DNA from: Halorubrum sp. JWXQ-INN 858
GTDB taxonomy: Archaea > Halobacteriota > Halobacteria > Halobacteriales > Haloferacaceae
Direction of reading: 5' to 3'
Assembly (NCBI RefSeq): GCF_009806985.1
Contig: NZ_WUAX01000009.1
Location: 248,001 to 312,000, forward strand
Length of the DNA: 64,000 nucleotides
Below are positions 50,535 to 60,164 of the stretch, piece by piece. The translations under genes were made by a program, and so were the position numbers. The notes beneath the pieces are model-generated. The model was given only the letters and a program-made list of their open reading frames with translations, was not told where the DNA came from and ran no database searches. Every line of letters begins with the position of its first letter. Position 1 is the first letter of the stretch.

Positions 50535-51955
50535 CCGACGGGAGCGACACGACCGACGACGCATCGACGGACGCCGAGCCGCTGGTTCGGGTCCGGAACC
50601 TCGAGAAGTACTTCTGGGAGAACGACTCGCTGTTCGACCGGCTGTTCGGCGAGGGGAAGACCGCGGTGAAAGCCGTCGACGGGATCAGCTTCGACATCCG
50701 TCGCGGGGAGACCCTCGGGCTCGTCGGCGAATCCGGCTGCGGGAAGTCGACGACGGGGGAGACGATGCTCCGGCTCCAGGAGCCGACCGGCGGGCGCGTC
50801 GAGTTCGAGGGGGAGAACATCTACGACCTCGATGGCGCGGACCTGCAAGCGTTCCGCCGCGAGGCACAGGTCGTCTTTCAGGACCCGTTCTCCAGTCTCG
50901 ACCCGCGGATGACCGTCGGCGACATCATCACCCAGCCGCTGGAGATCCACGGCGTGGGTACGGCCGCGGAGCGTGAGGAGCGGGCCCGCGAGCTGCTCGG
51001 CCACGTCGGGCTCTCCGCGGACCAGCTCGACCGGTACCCCCACGAGTTCTCCGGGGGTCAGCGACAGCGGGTCGGCATCGCCCGGGCGCTCGCGCTCGAA
51101 CCGGAGTTCATCGTCCTCGACGAGCCGACGAGCGCGCTCGACGTGAGCGTGCAGGCGCAGGTGTTGAACCTGCTCGACGACCTCCAGGAGGAGTTCGACC
51201 TGACGTACCTGCTGATCAGCCACGACCTCTCCGTGATCAACCACGTCTGTGACCGGGTCGCGGTGATGTACCTCGGCGAGCTCGTCGAGGTCGGCCCCGC
51301 TGCGGACCTGTTCGCGGAGCCGAAACACCCGTACACGGAGGCGCTCCTCGAGAGCGTCCCGCGGGCATCGACTGACGAGCGGGACCGCGAGCGCCAGACG
51401 ATCTCGGGGGACGTCCCCTCGCCGCGGAACCCGCCGTCGGGCTGTTCGTTCCGGACGCGCTGTCCGGTCGTGATCCGGCCCCCGGGGCTCGACGTTCCGC
51501 GATCGGCGTACCGCGAGATCGTCCAGTACCGGACGCTGCTGGAGAACGGTCGTCTCGACCCCGAGAGCCGGTGGGAGCAGCTCGACGATCCCGATCGGAC
51601 GAACACCAGGGCGTTCGTCGACGGGCTGTACGACGAGCTGTTCACCGAACGGTTCGACGGCGACGACGACGCCGTCGTGACGGAGTCGTTCGAGGCGCTC
51701 GCGGACGGCGACGTCGAGGAGGCGATCGAGCTGCTTCGGAGCCGTTACGAGTCGGTCTGTGAGGTCGTCAATCCGGAGCTCGTCGACGAACCGCATCCCT
51801 CGGCGTGCCTGCGCGACGACCAGCCCGGATCGGTTCGAACCGCGGTCGACGAGTGGGAGGGCGCGTCGACGGCCGTCGACGCCACCGGAAGCACCGGGGG
51901 CGCCGATGTCGACGTGGCCGCCCCCGACGGCGGGACCGCCGACGCGGACCGATAA
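50531..51955 (+). CDS. Peptide ABC transporter ATPase, DppF type, with insertion in the oligopeptide C-terminal domain
   Basis: 474 residues. Start ATG 50531 overlaps the previous stop and is preceded by GGAGGTGA. Walker [14 protein letters not shown], signature [15 protein letters not shown], Walker [13 protein letters not shown]. The C-terminal domain starts with [11 protein letters not shown] but its second half ([20 protein letters not shown]) comes only about 100 residues later, after an acidic helical insertion ([28 protein letters not shown]). That insertion is absent from the usual family and separates the Cys pairs. Confidence 0.93.
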   Translation: MTDGSDTTDDASTDAEPLVRVRNLEKYFWENDSLFDRLFGEGKTAVKAVDGISFDIRRGETLGLVGESGCGKSTTGETMLRLQEPTGGRVEFEGENIYDLDGADLQAFRREAQVVFQDPFSSLDPRMTVGDIITQPLEIHGVGTAAEREERARELLGHVGLSADQLDRYPHEFSGGQRQRVGIARALALEPEFIVLDEPTSALDVSVQAQVLNLLDDLQEEFDLTYLLISHDLSVINHVCDRVAVMYLGELVEVGPAADLFAEPKHPYTEALLESVPRASTDERDRERQTISGDVPSPRNPPSGCSFRTRCPVVIRPPGLDVPRSAYREIVQYRTLLENGRLDPESRWEQLDDPDRTNTRAFVDGLYDELFTERFDGDDDAVVTESFEALADGDVEEAIELLRSRYESVCEVVNPELVDEPHPSACLRDDQPGSVRTAVDEWEGASTAVDATGSTGGADVDVAAPDGGTADADR

Positions 51956-52066
51956 GTCAGCGCCGGGTCGCCGCCGGTCCGAGGTCGACACCGCGTCGCC
52001 GGCTCCCGTCCGGGAGTCGGCCCTCACGTCCGTAACGTCTACCACCCATGACGACGAGGGTCGGGT

Positions 52067-52558
52067 ATGAACGCACGTGACCTGATGGTGACGGACGTGA
52101 AGACGGTCTCGCCGGACGACGACGTCTCCAGCGTGTTCCGTAAGTTCGCCCGCCAGCCGTTCTCCGGGTTCCCCGTCGTCGACGACGAGCGACGGGTGGT
52201 CGGCGTGATCACGGAGTCGGACCTCGTGGACCTGTTCGAACCGGACGAGGAGACGCTGTGGATCCCGATCGGGCTCCCGCCGTTCGTCGACACCCTCACG
52301 TACCAAGTGAAAGCGCCGTGGGCGGACCTCGACCTCGGCGTCGACCTCGTCCGCAACGCCGACCGGCCGGTCGCCGACGTGATGAGCACGGACGTCGCCA
52401 CGGTGACGCCCGACACCGACGTCGACGAGGTGCTCGCGCTGCTCGCGGGCGACGAGCCGAACATCAACCGGGTGCCCGTCGTCGACGAGGACGGCCGGCT
52501 CGTCGGGATCATCGCGAGACAGGACGTGATCCGGGCGTTCCGGGACCGGCGGGTCTGA
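52067..52558 (+). CDS. CBS-domain protein
   Basis: 163 residues with two CBS motifs in one Bateman module: residues 1-60 (MNARDLMVTDVKTVSPDDDV, FSGFPVVDDERRVVGVITESDL) and about 100-160 (VADVMSTDVATVTPDTDVDEV, INRVPVVDEDGRLVGIIARQDVI). A 40-residue connector lies between. Such stand-alone modules bind adenine nucleotides or SAM and regulate partners; no partner is fused or obvious. Confidence 0.92.
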   Translation: MNARDLMVTDVKTVSPDDDVSSVFRKFARQPFSGFPVVDDERRVVGVITESDLVDLFEPDEETLWIPIGLPPFVDTLTYQVKAPWADLDLGVDLVRNADRPVADVMSTDVATVTPDTDVDEVLALLAGDEPNINRVPVVDEDGRLVGIIARQDVIRAFRDRRV

Positions 52559-52624
52559 GCGGCGTCTCGCGGTCGGCGATCCGGACCGACGGCGGTGAAT
52601 CGTCCGGCGGTGCGGGCCTTCGGC

Positions 52625-53566
52625 TCACTCCCGTGCGCCCGGCGGAAACGGGTCGGCGTGGTCCGCGATGGCGTCGGCGACGCGGTGTGGCTCCTCGTGG
52701 ATCACCCAGTGGGTCGCCTCCGAAAGGGTCAACAGCCGCCCGTCGGCACAGTGGCCGACGCTCTCGGTCGCCATCGGCTTCCGGAGGAACCGGTCGCGAG
52801 CGCCCCAGATCACGAGCGTCGGGACCTCGACTCGGGTCCGCGACGGCGTCGGCCGGTCCCGAACGATCGCACGGTACCAGTTCACCATCGATTCGAACGC
52901 GCCGTCCCGGCCCCACGCGCGGCGGTATCGGCGGAAGTCCTCCTCGTCGAAGGTCCCCGGAAGGCTCGAATCCCGCAGCGCGCGCGTCGCGATCCGCCAG
53001 TTGCCCGCCCGGGCGACCGCCTCCGGGAGTGCCGGGAGCTGGAACGCGAGCACGTACCAGCTCTTGAGCCGCTGGTCCCACGAGGTGCGCAGCGTCCGCT
53101 CGAACACCGTCGGGTGGGGGACGTTGACGGCAACGAGCTCGGACAGCCGGTCGGCGTGATGGAGCGCGAGCCACCACCCGACCGCCGCGCCCCAGTCGTG
53201 TCCGGCGACGGCCGCCGTCTCGCGGTCGTACGCGTCGATCAGCCCGACGACGTCGCGGGCGAGCTCGTCCATCCGGTAGTCGCGGACGCGCGGCGGCTTC
53301 GCCGAGAGGTTGTAGCCGCGCTGGTCGGGGACGACGACGCGGTAGCCGGCGTTCACGAGCGGGGTCAGCGTCTCGTGCCAGCCGTACCAGAACTCGGGGA
53401 ACCCGTGTAGCAACACGAGCAGCTTCCCGTCCTCGGGCCCCGCTTCGACGACGTGCAGGCGGACCCCGTTCGTCTCGACGATCCGCGACTCGCCCGGCAC
53501 GCCCTCCGGGATCTCGTCGGCGGGGATCTCCACGCTCGGGGTGACGTCGATGGGGACCTCGGTCAT
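52625..53566 (-). CDS. Alpha/beta hydrolase, epoxide hydrolase-like
   Basis: 313 residues from MTEVPIDVTPSVEIPADEI. Oxyanion motif HGFPEFWYGWHE, nucleophile Asp in AVAGHDWGAAVGWW, and the catalytic His in SEATHWVIHEEP follow the epoxide hydrolase/haloalkane dehalogenase order; the lid has two Tyr-like residues (NWYRAIV) as in epoxide hydrolases. Substrate unknown. Start support: minus-strand TTATTTAT centred 27-28 bp upstream; the Arg-rich extension to 53671 is rejected. Confidence 0.85.
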   Translation of the reverse strand: MTEVPIDVTPSVEIPADEIPEGVPGESRIVETNGVRLHVVEAGPEDGKLLVLLHGFPEFWYGWHETLTPLVNAGYRVVVPDQRGYNLSAKPPRVRDYRMDELARDVVGLIDAYDRETAAVAGHDWGAAVGWWLALHHADRLSELVAVNVPHPTVFERTLRTSWDQRLKSWYVLAFQLPALPEAVARAGNWRIATRALRDSSLPGTFDEEDFRRYRRAWGRDGAFESMVNWYRAIVRDRPTPSRTRVEVPTLVIWGARDRFLRKPMATESVGHCADGRLLTLSEATHWVIHEEPHRVADAIADHADPFPPGARE

Positions 53567-53589
53567 ACCGAACGGATGGACCGCCACCG

Positions 53590-53597
53590 ATAAATAA
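53590..53597 (-). promoter_or_regulatory. Box A of the epoxide hydrolase-like gene
   Basis: Minus-strand TTATTTAT is centred 27-28 bp upstream of the start at 53566. Confidence 0.6.
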
Positions 53598-53619
53598 CTA
53601 CGAGCGCGCCGCGCCGATC

Positions 53620-53700
53620 GCCGTCCGCCAGCGCGCCGCACCGACCGCCGTCCGCCGGCCCGCCCACTCACCCACCCAACCGCTCACCGATCCGCCGGTC
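53620..53700. repeat. Degenerate GCCGTCCGCC-type repeats
   Basis: Units GATCGCCGTCCGCCAGCGCG, GACCGCCGTCCGCCGGCCCG and later GCCGCCGTCCG repeat at roughly 27-bp steps between the epoxide hydrolase-like gene and the end of pstB. Confidence 0.55.
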
Positions 53701-53722
53701 TGCCGCCGTCCGTTCCGGCGGG

Positions 53723-54625
53723 TTATCCGAACTTCCCCGTGATGTAGTCCTCGACGCGCTGGTTCTCGGGGTTCTCGAAGATCCGGTTCGTCTCGCCGAA
53801 CTCGACGAGCTGGCCGCCGGTGAGGAAGACCGCGGTCTTATCCGAGATGCGGGCGGCCTGCTGCATATTGTGCGTGACGATGACGACCGTGTACTCCTCG
53901 GCCAACTCGTCGATCAGGTCTTCGACCTTCGCGGTCGCGACGGGGTCGAGCGCCGAGGCGGGCTCGTCCATCAGGATGACCTCGGGATCGGGCGCGATGG
54001 CGCGGGCGATACAGAGCCGCTGTTGCTGCCCGCCCGAGAGGTCGAGCCCCGACTCGTCGAGCTGGTCCTTCACCTCGTCCCAGAGGGCAGCCCCGCGGAG
54101 CGCCTCCTCGACGCGGGCGTCCATGTCGCCGTCGTAGCCCTGGATCTCCAGACCGTACGCGACGTTGTCGTAGATCGACTTCGGGAACGGGTTCGGCTTC
54201 TGGAACACCATCCCGATCTTCCGGCGCAACGCCACCGGGTCCACGTCCTCGTCGTACACGTTCTTGCCGCGGAAGCGGAGCTCGCCGCCGACGCGGGCCG
54301 CGTCGACCATGTCGTTCATCCGGTTGATACATCGGAGGAACGTCGACTTCCCGCAGCCCGACGGGCCGATGATCGCGGTGACTTCCTGTGCCGGCAGCCG
54401 AACGTTCACCGGCTTAAGCGCCTCCACGTCGCCGTAGTGAACGGTCAGGTCGGCCGCTTCGATGACCGTGTCGGCGTCGGCGATGTGCTGGATCGACGGG
54501 GTCGTCTCGCCGGTCGTCTCGTCGACCGGGTCCGGGGTCGAGACGTTCCGTCCGTCCGCTCGGTCGGCGGCCGCCCCGTCCTGTTCGTTCTCGCGTTCGT
54601 CGCCGACTGTGTAACTGTCGCTCAT
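53723..54625 (-). CDS. pstB: Phosphate ABC transporter ATP-binding protein
   Basis: 300 residues with a 50-residue acidic N-terminal extension. Walker [21 protein letters not shown] (the RCINRMND tail is typical of PstB), Q-loop [20 protein letters not shown], signature [14 protein letters not shown], Walker [15 protein letters not shown]-switch [13 protein letters not shown]. It powers high-affinity phosphate import. Last gene of the pst operon, 2 bp after pstA. Confidence 0.97.
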   Translation of the reverse strand: MSDSYTVGDERENEQDGAAADRADGRNVSTPDPVDETTGETTPSIQHIADADTVIEAADLTVHYGDVEALKPVNVRLPAQEVTAIIGPSGCGKSTFLRCINRMNDMVDAARVGGELRFRGKNVYDEDVDPVALRRKIGMVFQKPNPFPKSIYDNVAYGLEIQGYDGDMDARVEEALRGAALWDEVKDQLDESGLDLSGGQQQRLCIARAIAPDPEVILMDEPASALDPVATAKVEDLIDELAEEYTVVIVTHNMQQAARISDKTAVFLTGGQLVEFGETNRIFENPENQRVEDYITGKFG

Positions 54626-54627
54626 TG

Positions 54628-55665
54628 TTATTTCTCGTACTTGTTGCGGATGAGGATGGCCGTCGCGTTCATCAACAGGAGGATCGTCAACAGGACGACG
54701 ATCCCGGCGGCGGCGACGTGTTGGAAGTCGCCCTCCGGGAGGCGTGCCCAGTCGAATATCTGCATCGGCATGGCCGCGAAGGGACCGAACAGGTCGGGAA
54801 CGGGGATGCCCGAGACGTCCTCGATCGGTGCTCGGAACATCGACGTCGCCGCACCGATCATGATCAGGGGTGCGGTCTCGCCGATCGCGCGGGACAGCGA
54901 GAGGATCGTCCCGGTCATGATCCCCGGCAGCGCCGCCGGGAGGACCACGTCCCGAACGACCTCCCAGTCGGTCGCGCCGACGCCGTAGGCGGCGTGCCGC
55001 TGGGAGTCGGGGACCGCTCGCAGCGCCTCCTGTGCGGAGACGATGACGATCGGAAGGATGAGCAGCGTCAGCGTCAACGCACCGGCCAGCAGGCTCTCAC
55101 CGAGCCCGACGAACCGGACGAAGACGGCCAGCCCGAGCAGCCCGTACACGATCGACGGGACGCCCGCGAGGTTCGCGATGTTCGCCTCGATGAAGCTCTT
55201 GAGTCGGCTCTCGGGGGCGTACTCCTCCAAGTAGATGGCGGCCCCGACGCCGAGGAACATCGTGAACACCGCGGTCAACGCGATCAGGAGTATCGACCCG
55301 ACCAGCGCGGGATAGATGCCCGCTCCACGGCCGTCGGGGTAGTAGTTCTCGATGAACCGAGAGGGCGGATAGGTGAGGAAATCCAGGGTCACCCATCCCC
55401 ACGCCTCGTAGAGGACGTCGCCGAGCAGCACGAACAGCGCGACGATCCCGACCAGCGTGGACGCGCCACAGATCCCGACGAAGACGCGCCCGAGAAGCTG
55501 TTTCCGGGCGATGTCGTCGCCGACGTTCGCGAACGGGTTCGGGGTCTCGCCGCCGTCGGTTCGGACGCTGCCGGTTCGGAGGCTGTCGGTTCGGACGCCG
55601 TCGCCGTCCCCGTCCCCGTCGCGACCGTCGTCCGTTCCGCCGAGCCCGAACGGGAGCCGGGTCAT
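54628..55665 (-). CDS. pstA: Phosphate ABC transporter permease PstA
   Basis: 345 residues from [20 protein letters not shown] hydrophilic N-terminus of about 50 residues contains short repeats ([14 protein letters not shown]), then six membrane helices with the PstA signature [21 protein letters not shown] and [20 protein letters not shown]. The start overlaps the pstC stop (ATGA). Forms the channel with PstC. Confidence 0.96.
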   Translation of the reverse strand: MTRLPFGLGGTDDGRDGDGDGDGVRTDSLRTGSVRTDGGETPNPFANVGDDIARKQLLGRVFVGICGASTLVGIVALFVLLGDVLYEAWGWVTLDFLTYPPSRFIENYYPDGRGAGIYPALVGSILLIALTAVFTMFLGVGAAIYLEEYAPESRLKSFIEANIANLAGVPSIVYGLLGLAVFVRFVGLGESLLAGALTLTLLILPIVIVSAQEALRAVPDSQRHAAYGVGATDWEVVRDVVLPAALPGIMTGTILSLSRAIGETAPLIMIGAATSMFRAPIEDVSGIPVPDLFGPFAAMPMQIFDWARLPEGDFQHVAAAGIVVLLTILLLMNATAILIRNKYEK

Positions 55666-56687
55666 CGGTACGCCTCCTGGTACCGCCCCTTGATCCACAG
55701 GCTCAACAGGTTCATCCCGAGGGTCATCACGAACAGCAGGAGGCCGACGGCGAACAGGCTCTGGTAGCCGATGGAGCCGACCGAAACGTCGCTGATCCCG
55801 ATCTGGACCATGTACGCGGTCATCGTTTGGGCCTGCTCTAACGGGTTCAGCGTGATGTTCGGCTGCATCCCGACCGCCAGCGTGACCGCCATCGTCTCGC
55901 CGATCGCCCGCGAGATCGCGAGGATGTACGACGCCATCACGCCCGACAGCGACGCCGGAACGACGACGTCGGTCGACACCTCGAACTTCGTCGCGCCCAG
56001 CCCGTACGCCGCGTTCCGGAGCTCGTCCGGGACGGCCGACATCGCGTCCTCCGACAGCGACGACACCATCGGGATGATCATGACCCCGACGACGATCGCC
56101 CCCGCCGCAACGTTGAACGTCCCCGTGCCGGGGAAGAACCGCTGGATGATCGGGGTGATAAACGAGAGCGCGAAGAAGCCGTACACGATCGTCGGGACCC
56201 CCGCGAGCACCTCGAGCGTCGGCTTCACGACCTTGCGGACGCGCCGGTCGGCGTACTCGGAGAGGTAGATCGCCGTCGCGGTCCCGACCGGGATCGCGAT
56301 GAGCGCGGAGCCGACGACGATGAGCATCGTTCCCCACAGCAGCGGCAACACGCCGTACGAGCGCGGGCGGATGATCGGCGACCACTCCACGCCGAAGAGG
56401 AACTCGCGAACCGTGACCTGCGTGCCGAGCCCGGTGCGGAGCGCGGCCCACGCCTCCGCGGGGCTTCCCGCAAGGACCCCGCCGAGAACGCCCGAGAGGA
56501 GCCCGAACAGGGTCTCTTCTCGGAAGAACCCGAGGGCCCCGTCGAAGAGAACGACGACGATCCCGAACGTCGTGAGGACGGTGAGCAGCGCGCACGCGAA
56601 GAAGACGCCACGGACCGCGAGGTTCCGTCCCGCCGGGATGTCCGAGCCCGCGCGGGTGAGGTCGGCGACGTCGCTCGACCCGCTCAT
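55662..56687 (-). CDS. pstC: Phosphate ABC transporter permease PstC
   Basis: 341 residues with six membrane helices plus an N-terminal one. Conserved [19 protein letters not shown], and [20 protein letters not shown] near the C-terminus. An extended loop after the first helix ([23 protein letters not shown]) is seen in haloarchaeal PstC. Starts in the pstS stop codon (ATGA, 56684-56687). Confidence 0.96.
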   Translation of the reverse strand: MSGSSDVADLTRAGSDIPAGRNLAVRGVFFACALLTVLTTFGIVVVLFDGALGFFREETLFGLLSGVLGGVLAGSPAEAWAALRTGLGTQVTVREFLFGVEWSPIIRPRSYGVLPLLWGTMLIVVGSALIAIPVGTATAIYLSEYADRRVRKVVKPTLEVLAGVPTIVYGFFALSFITPIIQRFFPGTGTFNVAAGAIVVGVMIIPMVSSLSEDAMSAVPDELRNAAYGLGATKFEVSTDVVVPASLSGVMASYILAISRAIGETMAVTLAVGMQPNITLNPLEQAQTMTAYMVQIGISDVSVGSIGYQSLFAVGLLLFVMTLGMNLLSLWIKGRYQEAYR

Positions 56688-57727
56688 TCGAGCCCCGCCA
56701 CCGCATCGGTCAAGCGTTCACGGCTCTCGGCGACCGTCTCGTCGGGGATCGCGTAGTAGCCGACCTTTCGAGCCGCCCACTGGGTCCACGTCAGGGTCTC
56801 GTCGGGCCCGACGACCTCGCGGTCGGCGTCCTCGTCGATCTCCTCGAAGAAGAACTCGGCGTACGCGCGGAACTCGGGTCGCTCGAGGTCCGGGACGCTC
56901 AGGTAGACGTACATCGGCCGGGAGAGTGGAGTGTACTCCCCGCTTTCGATGGTTTCGCGGGTCGGGCGAACGCCGCCGTTCCCGTCGTCGACCGCGACGA
57001 GTTTGAGGTCCTCCTCGTTCTCGTAGAAGTACCCCGCGCCGCCGAAGCCGAGGGCGTACCGGTTGCCCCGAACGCCGCGGACGATGACGTTCGTGTCGGC
57101 GCTGGCGGAGTAATCCGACCTGATGTCGCCGTACTCGCCGTTTATCGCCTGCGTGAAGTAGTCGAACGTGCCGGAGGCGGAGTCGCGGCCGTACAGGTCG
57201 ACCTCCTCGTCAGCGAACGGTTCGTCGGCCCACTCCTCGCGGAGGTCGCCCCACGTCTCGACGTCGGAGCCCGAGCGCCAGAGGCGGTGGAGTTCCTCGA
57301 CGGTCAGCGTGTCACACCAGTGGTTCTCGGGGTGAACCCAGATGGCGAGCCCGTCGAGGGCGGCCTCCAGCTCGAGGAAGTCGATCCCGTTGTCCCCACA
57401 CAGACCCACCTCGTCGTCGAGGATGGCGCGGCTGGCGTTCTGGACCTGGGTGTCGCCCGCACAGAAGCGTTGGAACCCCGCGCCGGTGCCGGAGCCCCGG
57501 ACCGGGATCCTGACCCGGTTGTTCCGCCACTGGAACTCCTCGGCGACGGCCGCGCCGTGTGGTAACAGCGTGTTGCTCCCGTCGACGACGATACGACCGT
57601 CGAGCCCCCGGCTGTCCTCCCCACGGACGAGACAGCCGGCGAGCCCGGCGAGCGCCCCGCCCGCGGCGGCTAGGTAGGCCCGACGACCGACCCCCGACCG
57701 AACCCCGTCGGTGGTGTCACCCTCCAT
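56684..57727 (-). CDS. pstS: Phosphate-binding lipoprotein PstS
   Basis: 347 residues. Tat lipoprotein signal [19 protein letters not shown] (lipobox Cys about 32). The type II periplasmic-binding fold has [20 protein letters not shown] (phosphate loop), [20 protein letters not shown] and [16 protein letters not shown], the standard phosphate-contacting motifs. It is anchored outside the cell and feeds PstCAB. First gene of the operon, divergent from phoU. Confidence 0.95.
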   Translation of the reverse strand: MEGDTTDGVRSGVGRRAYLAAAGGALAGLAGCLVRGEDSRGLDGRIVVDGSNTLLPHGAAVAEEFQWRNNRVRIPVRGSGTGAGFQRFCAGDTQVQNASRAILDDEVGLCGDNGIDFLELEAALDGLAIWVHPENHWCDTLTVEELHRLWRSGSDVETWGDLREEWADEPFADEEVDLYGRDSASGTFDYFTQAINGEYGDIRSDYSASADTNVIVRGVRGNRYALGFGGAGYFYENEEDLKLVAVDDGNGGVRPTRETIESGEYTPLSRPMYVYLSVPDLERPEFRAYAEFFFEEIDEDADREVVGPDETLTWTQWAARKVGYYAIPDETVAESRERLTDAVAGLE

Positions 57728-57754
57728 CAGTTCAGTAGAGCGGTACAGGCACCT

Positions 57755-57760
57755 AAATAC
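57755..57760 (-). promoter_or_regulatory. Box A of the pst operon
   Basis: Minus-strand TATTTA is centred about 30 bp upstream of the pstS start. Further upstream lies ATATATACATTATAG, probably the site of phosphate control. Confidence 0.5.
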
Positions 57761-57775
57761 GCTACTATAATGTAT

Positions 57776-57900
57776 ATATAGTTCTCAATATCTCTATGTT
57801 GATCGAGAGCCGGCAGAGTGAGTTCAGGCGAGCGTGCGGCATAAATGGCCCATAAGGGGAGGTATTCGAAATATATCGTTGAGGCATCGGGTATATAGTT
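57776..57900. promoter_or_regulatory. Divergent pst/phoU control region with repeated TATATAGTT
   Basis: TATATAGTT occurs at 57776-57784 and 57892-57900, with a related ATATATCGTT at 57871-57880. All three are in the same + orientation within the most AT-rich 120 bp of the window. One is near each promoter, so they may be binding sites of the phosphate regulator. Confidence 0.45.
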
Positions 57901-57908
57901 TTGCGTAG

Positions 57909-57916
57909 GTTTAACA
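57909..57916 (+). promoter_or_regulatory. Box A of phoU
   Basis: GTTTAACA is centred 27-28 bp upstream of ATG 57940, consistent with a leaderless transcript. Confidence 0.6.
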
Positions 57917-57922
57917 ACCCGC

Positions 57923-57948
57923 CGTCTCCAAGGACGGGTATGGAGACG
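57923..57948. promoter_or_regulatory. Inverted repeat across the phoU start codon
   Basis: CGTCTCCA (57923-57930) and TGGAGACG (57941-57948) are perfect 8-bp arms with a 10-base spacer; the ATG is at 57940. The right arm lies inside the first codons. It is a candidate operator for autoregulation. Confidence 0.45.
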
Positions 57949-58938
57949 CGGAAGGTGCAAGTCACCGGCGGCTCGACGTACACCGTCTCGATCCCGAAGT
58001 CGTGGGCGACCGAGAACGACGTCGGGGCGGGCAGCGAGGTCGAGTTCTACCCGGACGGGGACGCGCTGTTCCTCACGCCGAGAACCGAGGAAGAGCGGAC
58101 TCGGGGCAGGCTCGACGTCACCGGCCTGACCGGACAGGAACTCACCCGTGCGGTGACGACGATGTACGTCAGCGGGTTCGACGTCATCGAACTCGGCGGG
58201 TCGGAGATCACGACCGAGCAGCGGTCGACGATCCGCGAGGCGGTACAGAGCCTCGTCGGGCTGGAGGTGTTAGAGGAGACGCGCGACCGCGTCGTGGTTC
58301 GTGACCTGCTCGACTCCTCCGAGCTGTCGATCCACAACGCCGTCACCCGCATGCGGCTGATCTCGTTGTCGATGCTCGACGACGCGATCACCGCGCTGTC
58401 GGAGCTCGATCACGACCTCGCACGCGACGTCATCGGCCGCGACGACGACCTCGACCGGCTGTGGCTCGTTGTCTCGCGGATCTTCCGGGCGACGCTTCGC
58501 ACGCCGAAGGCGGCCGAGGAGCTCGGGCTGCCCCGCGAGGAGTGTTTCGACTACCACTCCAGCGCCCGGCAGCTGGAGCGCGTCGGCGACCACGCGACGA
58601 AGATCGCCCACTTGACGCTCAAGATCGAGGAGCCGCTTCCCGACGCGGTGATCGACGCGATCGACGACCTCCACGAGGACGCCGTCGAAGTGATCGACAC
58701 CGCGATGGACGCCCTCTTCGAGGACGACAGCGAGACGGCCAGCCGCCGCGCCAACGAGGCGCGGGCGGGCGTCCGCGAGATCGACGAGCGCGTGCGGGCG
58801 ATAGACGAGCTCCTTCGGGACCTGGACCCCGCCAGAGCCCAGCTGTTGGGGCTCGTCGTCGACTCCGTGCTCCGGTCGGCCGACTACGGCGGCAACGTCG
58901 CAGAGACGGCCCTACAGAAGGCCGCACCGACGCCGTAA
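57940..58938 (+). CDS. phoU: PhoU-domain protein with N-terminal AbrB/SpoVT DNA-binding domain
   Basis: 332 residues. Residues 1-50 form an AbrB-type swapped hairpin (METRKVQVTGGSTYTVSIPKSWATENDVGAGSEVEFYPDGDAL). About 110-330 has two PhoU helical repeats with DYHSSARQLERVGDHATKIAHL and DYGGNVAETAL. PhoU represses phosphate uptake; the fused AbrB domain suggests it also binds DNA, for which the inverted repeat at its start codon is a candidate site. Divergent from pstSCAB. Confidence 0.93.
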   Translation: METRKVQVTGGSTYTVSIPKSWATENDVGAGSEVEFYPDGDALFLTPRTEEERTRGRLDVTGLTGQELTRAVTTMYVSGFDVIELGGSEITTEQRSTIREAVQSLVGLEVLEETRDRVVVRDLLDSSELSIHNAVTRMRLISLSMLDDAITALSELDHDLARDVIGRDDDLDRLWLVVSRIFRATLRTPKAAEELGLPREECFDYHSSARQLERVGDHATKIAHLTLKIEEPLPDAVIDAIDDLHEDAVEVIDTAMDALFEDDSETASRRANEARAGVREIDERVRAIDELLRDLDPARAQLLGLVVDSVLRSADYGGNVAETALQKAAPTP

Positions 58939-59088
58939 CCGACGGACGCCGTACCCACCTTAAAAGCGCCGTCGTCGGTTTCGATCGGAGCGGTCGCCGA
59001 TACCGCCCGACGTGGTCGACGATCGACGATCGACAGAGAAGCCCGGAAGGCGCGGGGGTTTTTCCCGTCGCCGGTCCACCGCGTACGT

Positions 59089-59472
59089 ATGCCGGAGATA
59101 TCCCTCGGCGTGCCGAAAGGCGTCGTCGAGTCGCTTCCCGAGGAGGACGGCACCGCCGAACGCGACATGCGGCGCGCCATCGTCGGGATCCAGTCGCGGC
59201 TGAACGAGGAGATCGATGGGCGGACGCCCGCGGAGGCGGCGGCCGTCGTCGCGGACGCCGTCGAGCGGATGGAAGGGCAAGCGAGCACCTATCACGAGTT
59301 CGTCCCCGAGCTCCGCGCGTGGGGACAGTCGCCCATCTACGCCATCGCCTGGCGGAACCTCTACATCGAGCTGATCGGCCAGCTGTACGAACACGAGTGG
59401 CTCGGCGACGAGCTCGACCGCGAGCGGAACTTCCGGCTCGTCGAGGACGGGATCCGCCTGTCTGACCTCTAA
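59089..59472 (+). CDS. Conserved haloarchaeal protein of unknown function
   Basis: 127 residues from MPEISLGVPKGVVESLPEED. Mostly helical and acidic, with the conserved-looking WRNLYIELIGQLYEHEWLGDELDRERNFRLVEDGIRL at the C-terminus. No catalytic motif. GTTTTTCC centred about 28 bp upstream supports the start. It is followed by the MoaD-like gene after 51 bp but each has its own box A. Confidence 0.7.
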   Translation: MPEISLGVPKGVVESLPEEDGTAERDMRRAIVGIQSRLNEEIDGRTPAEAAAVVADAVERMEGQASTYHEFVPELRAWGQSPIYAIAWRNLYIELIGQLYEHEWLGDELDRERNFRLVEDGIRLSDL

Positions 59473-59523
59473 TCTACCGGCGTCGGCGACCGTTTTTAAG
59501 TGAGTCCGACCCGACCGTGAGGT

Positions 59524-59808
59524 ATGGAACTGGAGCTGCGGTTCTTCGCGACGTTCCGCGAGGCCGCCGGCGGCAAGACGGTCGCGTACGAAACCGCCGA
59601 CGGCGCGACGGTCGGTGACGTGTTGGCGTCGCTCGAAACCGAGTATGAGGGGCTCGCCGGACGGCTGATCGTGGACGGCACGCTGGCCCCGCAGATCAAC
59701 GTCCTGAAGAACGGCCGGGAGGTCCTCCACCTCGACGGGCTCGACACCGGGCTCGACGACGGCGACCGGCTCTCGGTCTTCCCGCCGGTCGCGGGTGGGC
59801 ATGACTGA
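59524..59808 (+). CDS. MoaD/ThiS-family ubiquitin-like protein, SAMP3-like
   Basis: 94 residues with a beta-grasp fold: MELELRFFATFREAAGGKTV, DGATVGDVLASLETEYEG, INVLKNGREVLHLDG and SVFPPVAGG. It strongly resembles SAMP3 of Haloferax, a protein modifier and possible sulfur carrier. Unusually, the diglycine is followed by HD, so it is not terminal, because the next gene overlaps by 8 bp (ATGACTGA). TTTTTAAG centred 27-28 bp upstream supports the start. Confidence 0.85.
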   Translation: MELELRFFATFREAAGGKTVAYETADGATVGDVLASLETEYEGLAGRLIVDGTLAPQINVLKNGREVLHLDGLDTGLDDGDRLSVFPPVAGGHD

Positions 59809-60154
59809 CGCCGACGGAGGGGACGAGCAGGGCGAGGGGCGTGTCACCGACCACGTTGAACCCCCCGCCGAGCCGGGATGGGTACGCGAACAACGCGCGT
59901 ATCGCGGGATCTCGAGACGGCTGGCGGCCCATTACCTGCGGAACCTCGGCGGGACCCTCGTCGACGCGGACGACCCGGCGGACGCCACCCGGGTCGACGG
60001 CGACGGCTGGCGGGTGACCCTCCGTTCGGAGACGGTGAACGTCGCCGGATCGATCAGCCTCACCGAGGTGACGATGTCGTTCGCGGGCGACCCAGAGGCC
60101 CTCGCGGACCTGATCCCGCGGTTCAAACGGAAGGCGATGCGCGCCGGCGGGTGA
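59801..60154 (+). CDS. Small protein coupled to the MoaD-like gene
   Basis: 117 residues from MTDADGGDEQGEGRVTD. The body (YRGISRRLAAHYLRNLGGTLVDADDPADATRVDGDGWRVTLRSETV, LTEVTMSFAGDPEALADLIPRFKRKAMRAGG) is an alpha/beta domain that recalls DUF1952-type proteins linked to MoaD in Thermus (low certainty). It overlaps the MoaD-like stop by 8 bp, so the two are translated together and probably work together. Confidence 0.65.
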   Translation: MTDADGGDEQGEGRVTDHVEPPAEPGWVREQRAYRGISRRLAAHYLRNLGGTLVDADDPADATRVDGDGWRVTLRSETVNVAGSISLTEVTMSFAGDPEALADLIPRFKRKAMRAGG

Positions 60155-60164
60155 GGGGGTCGGC

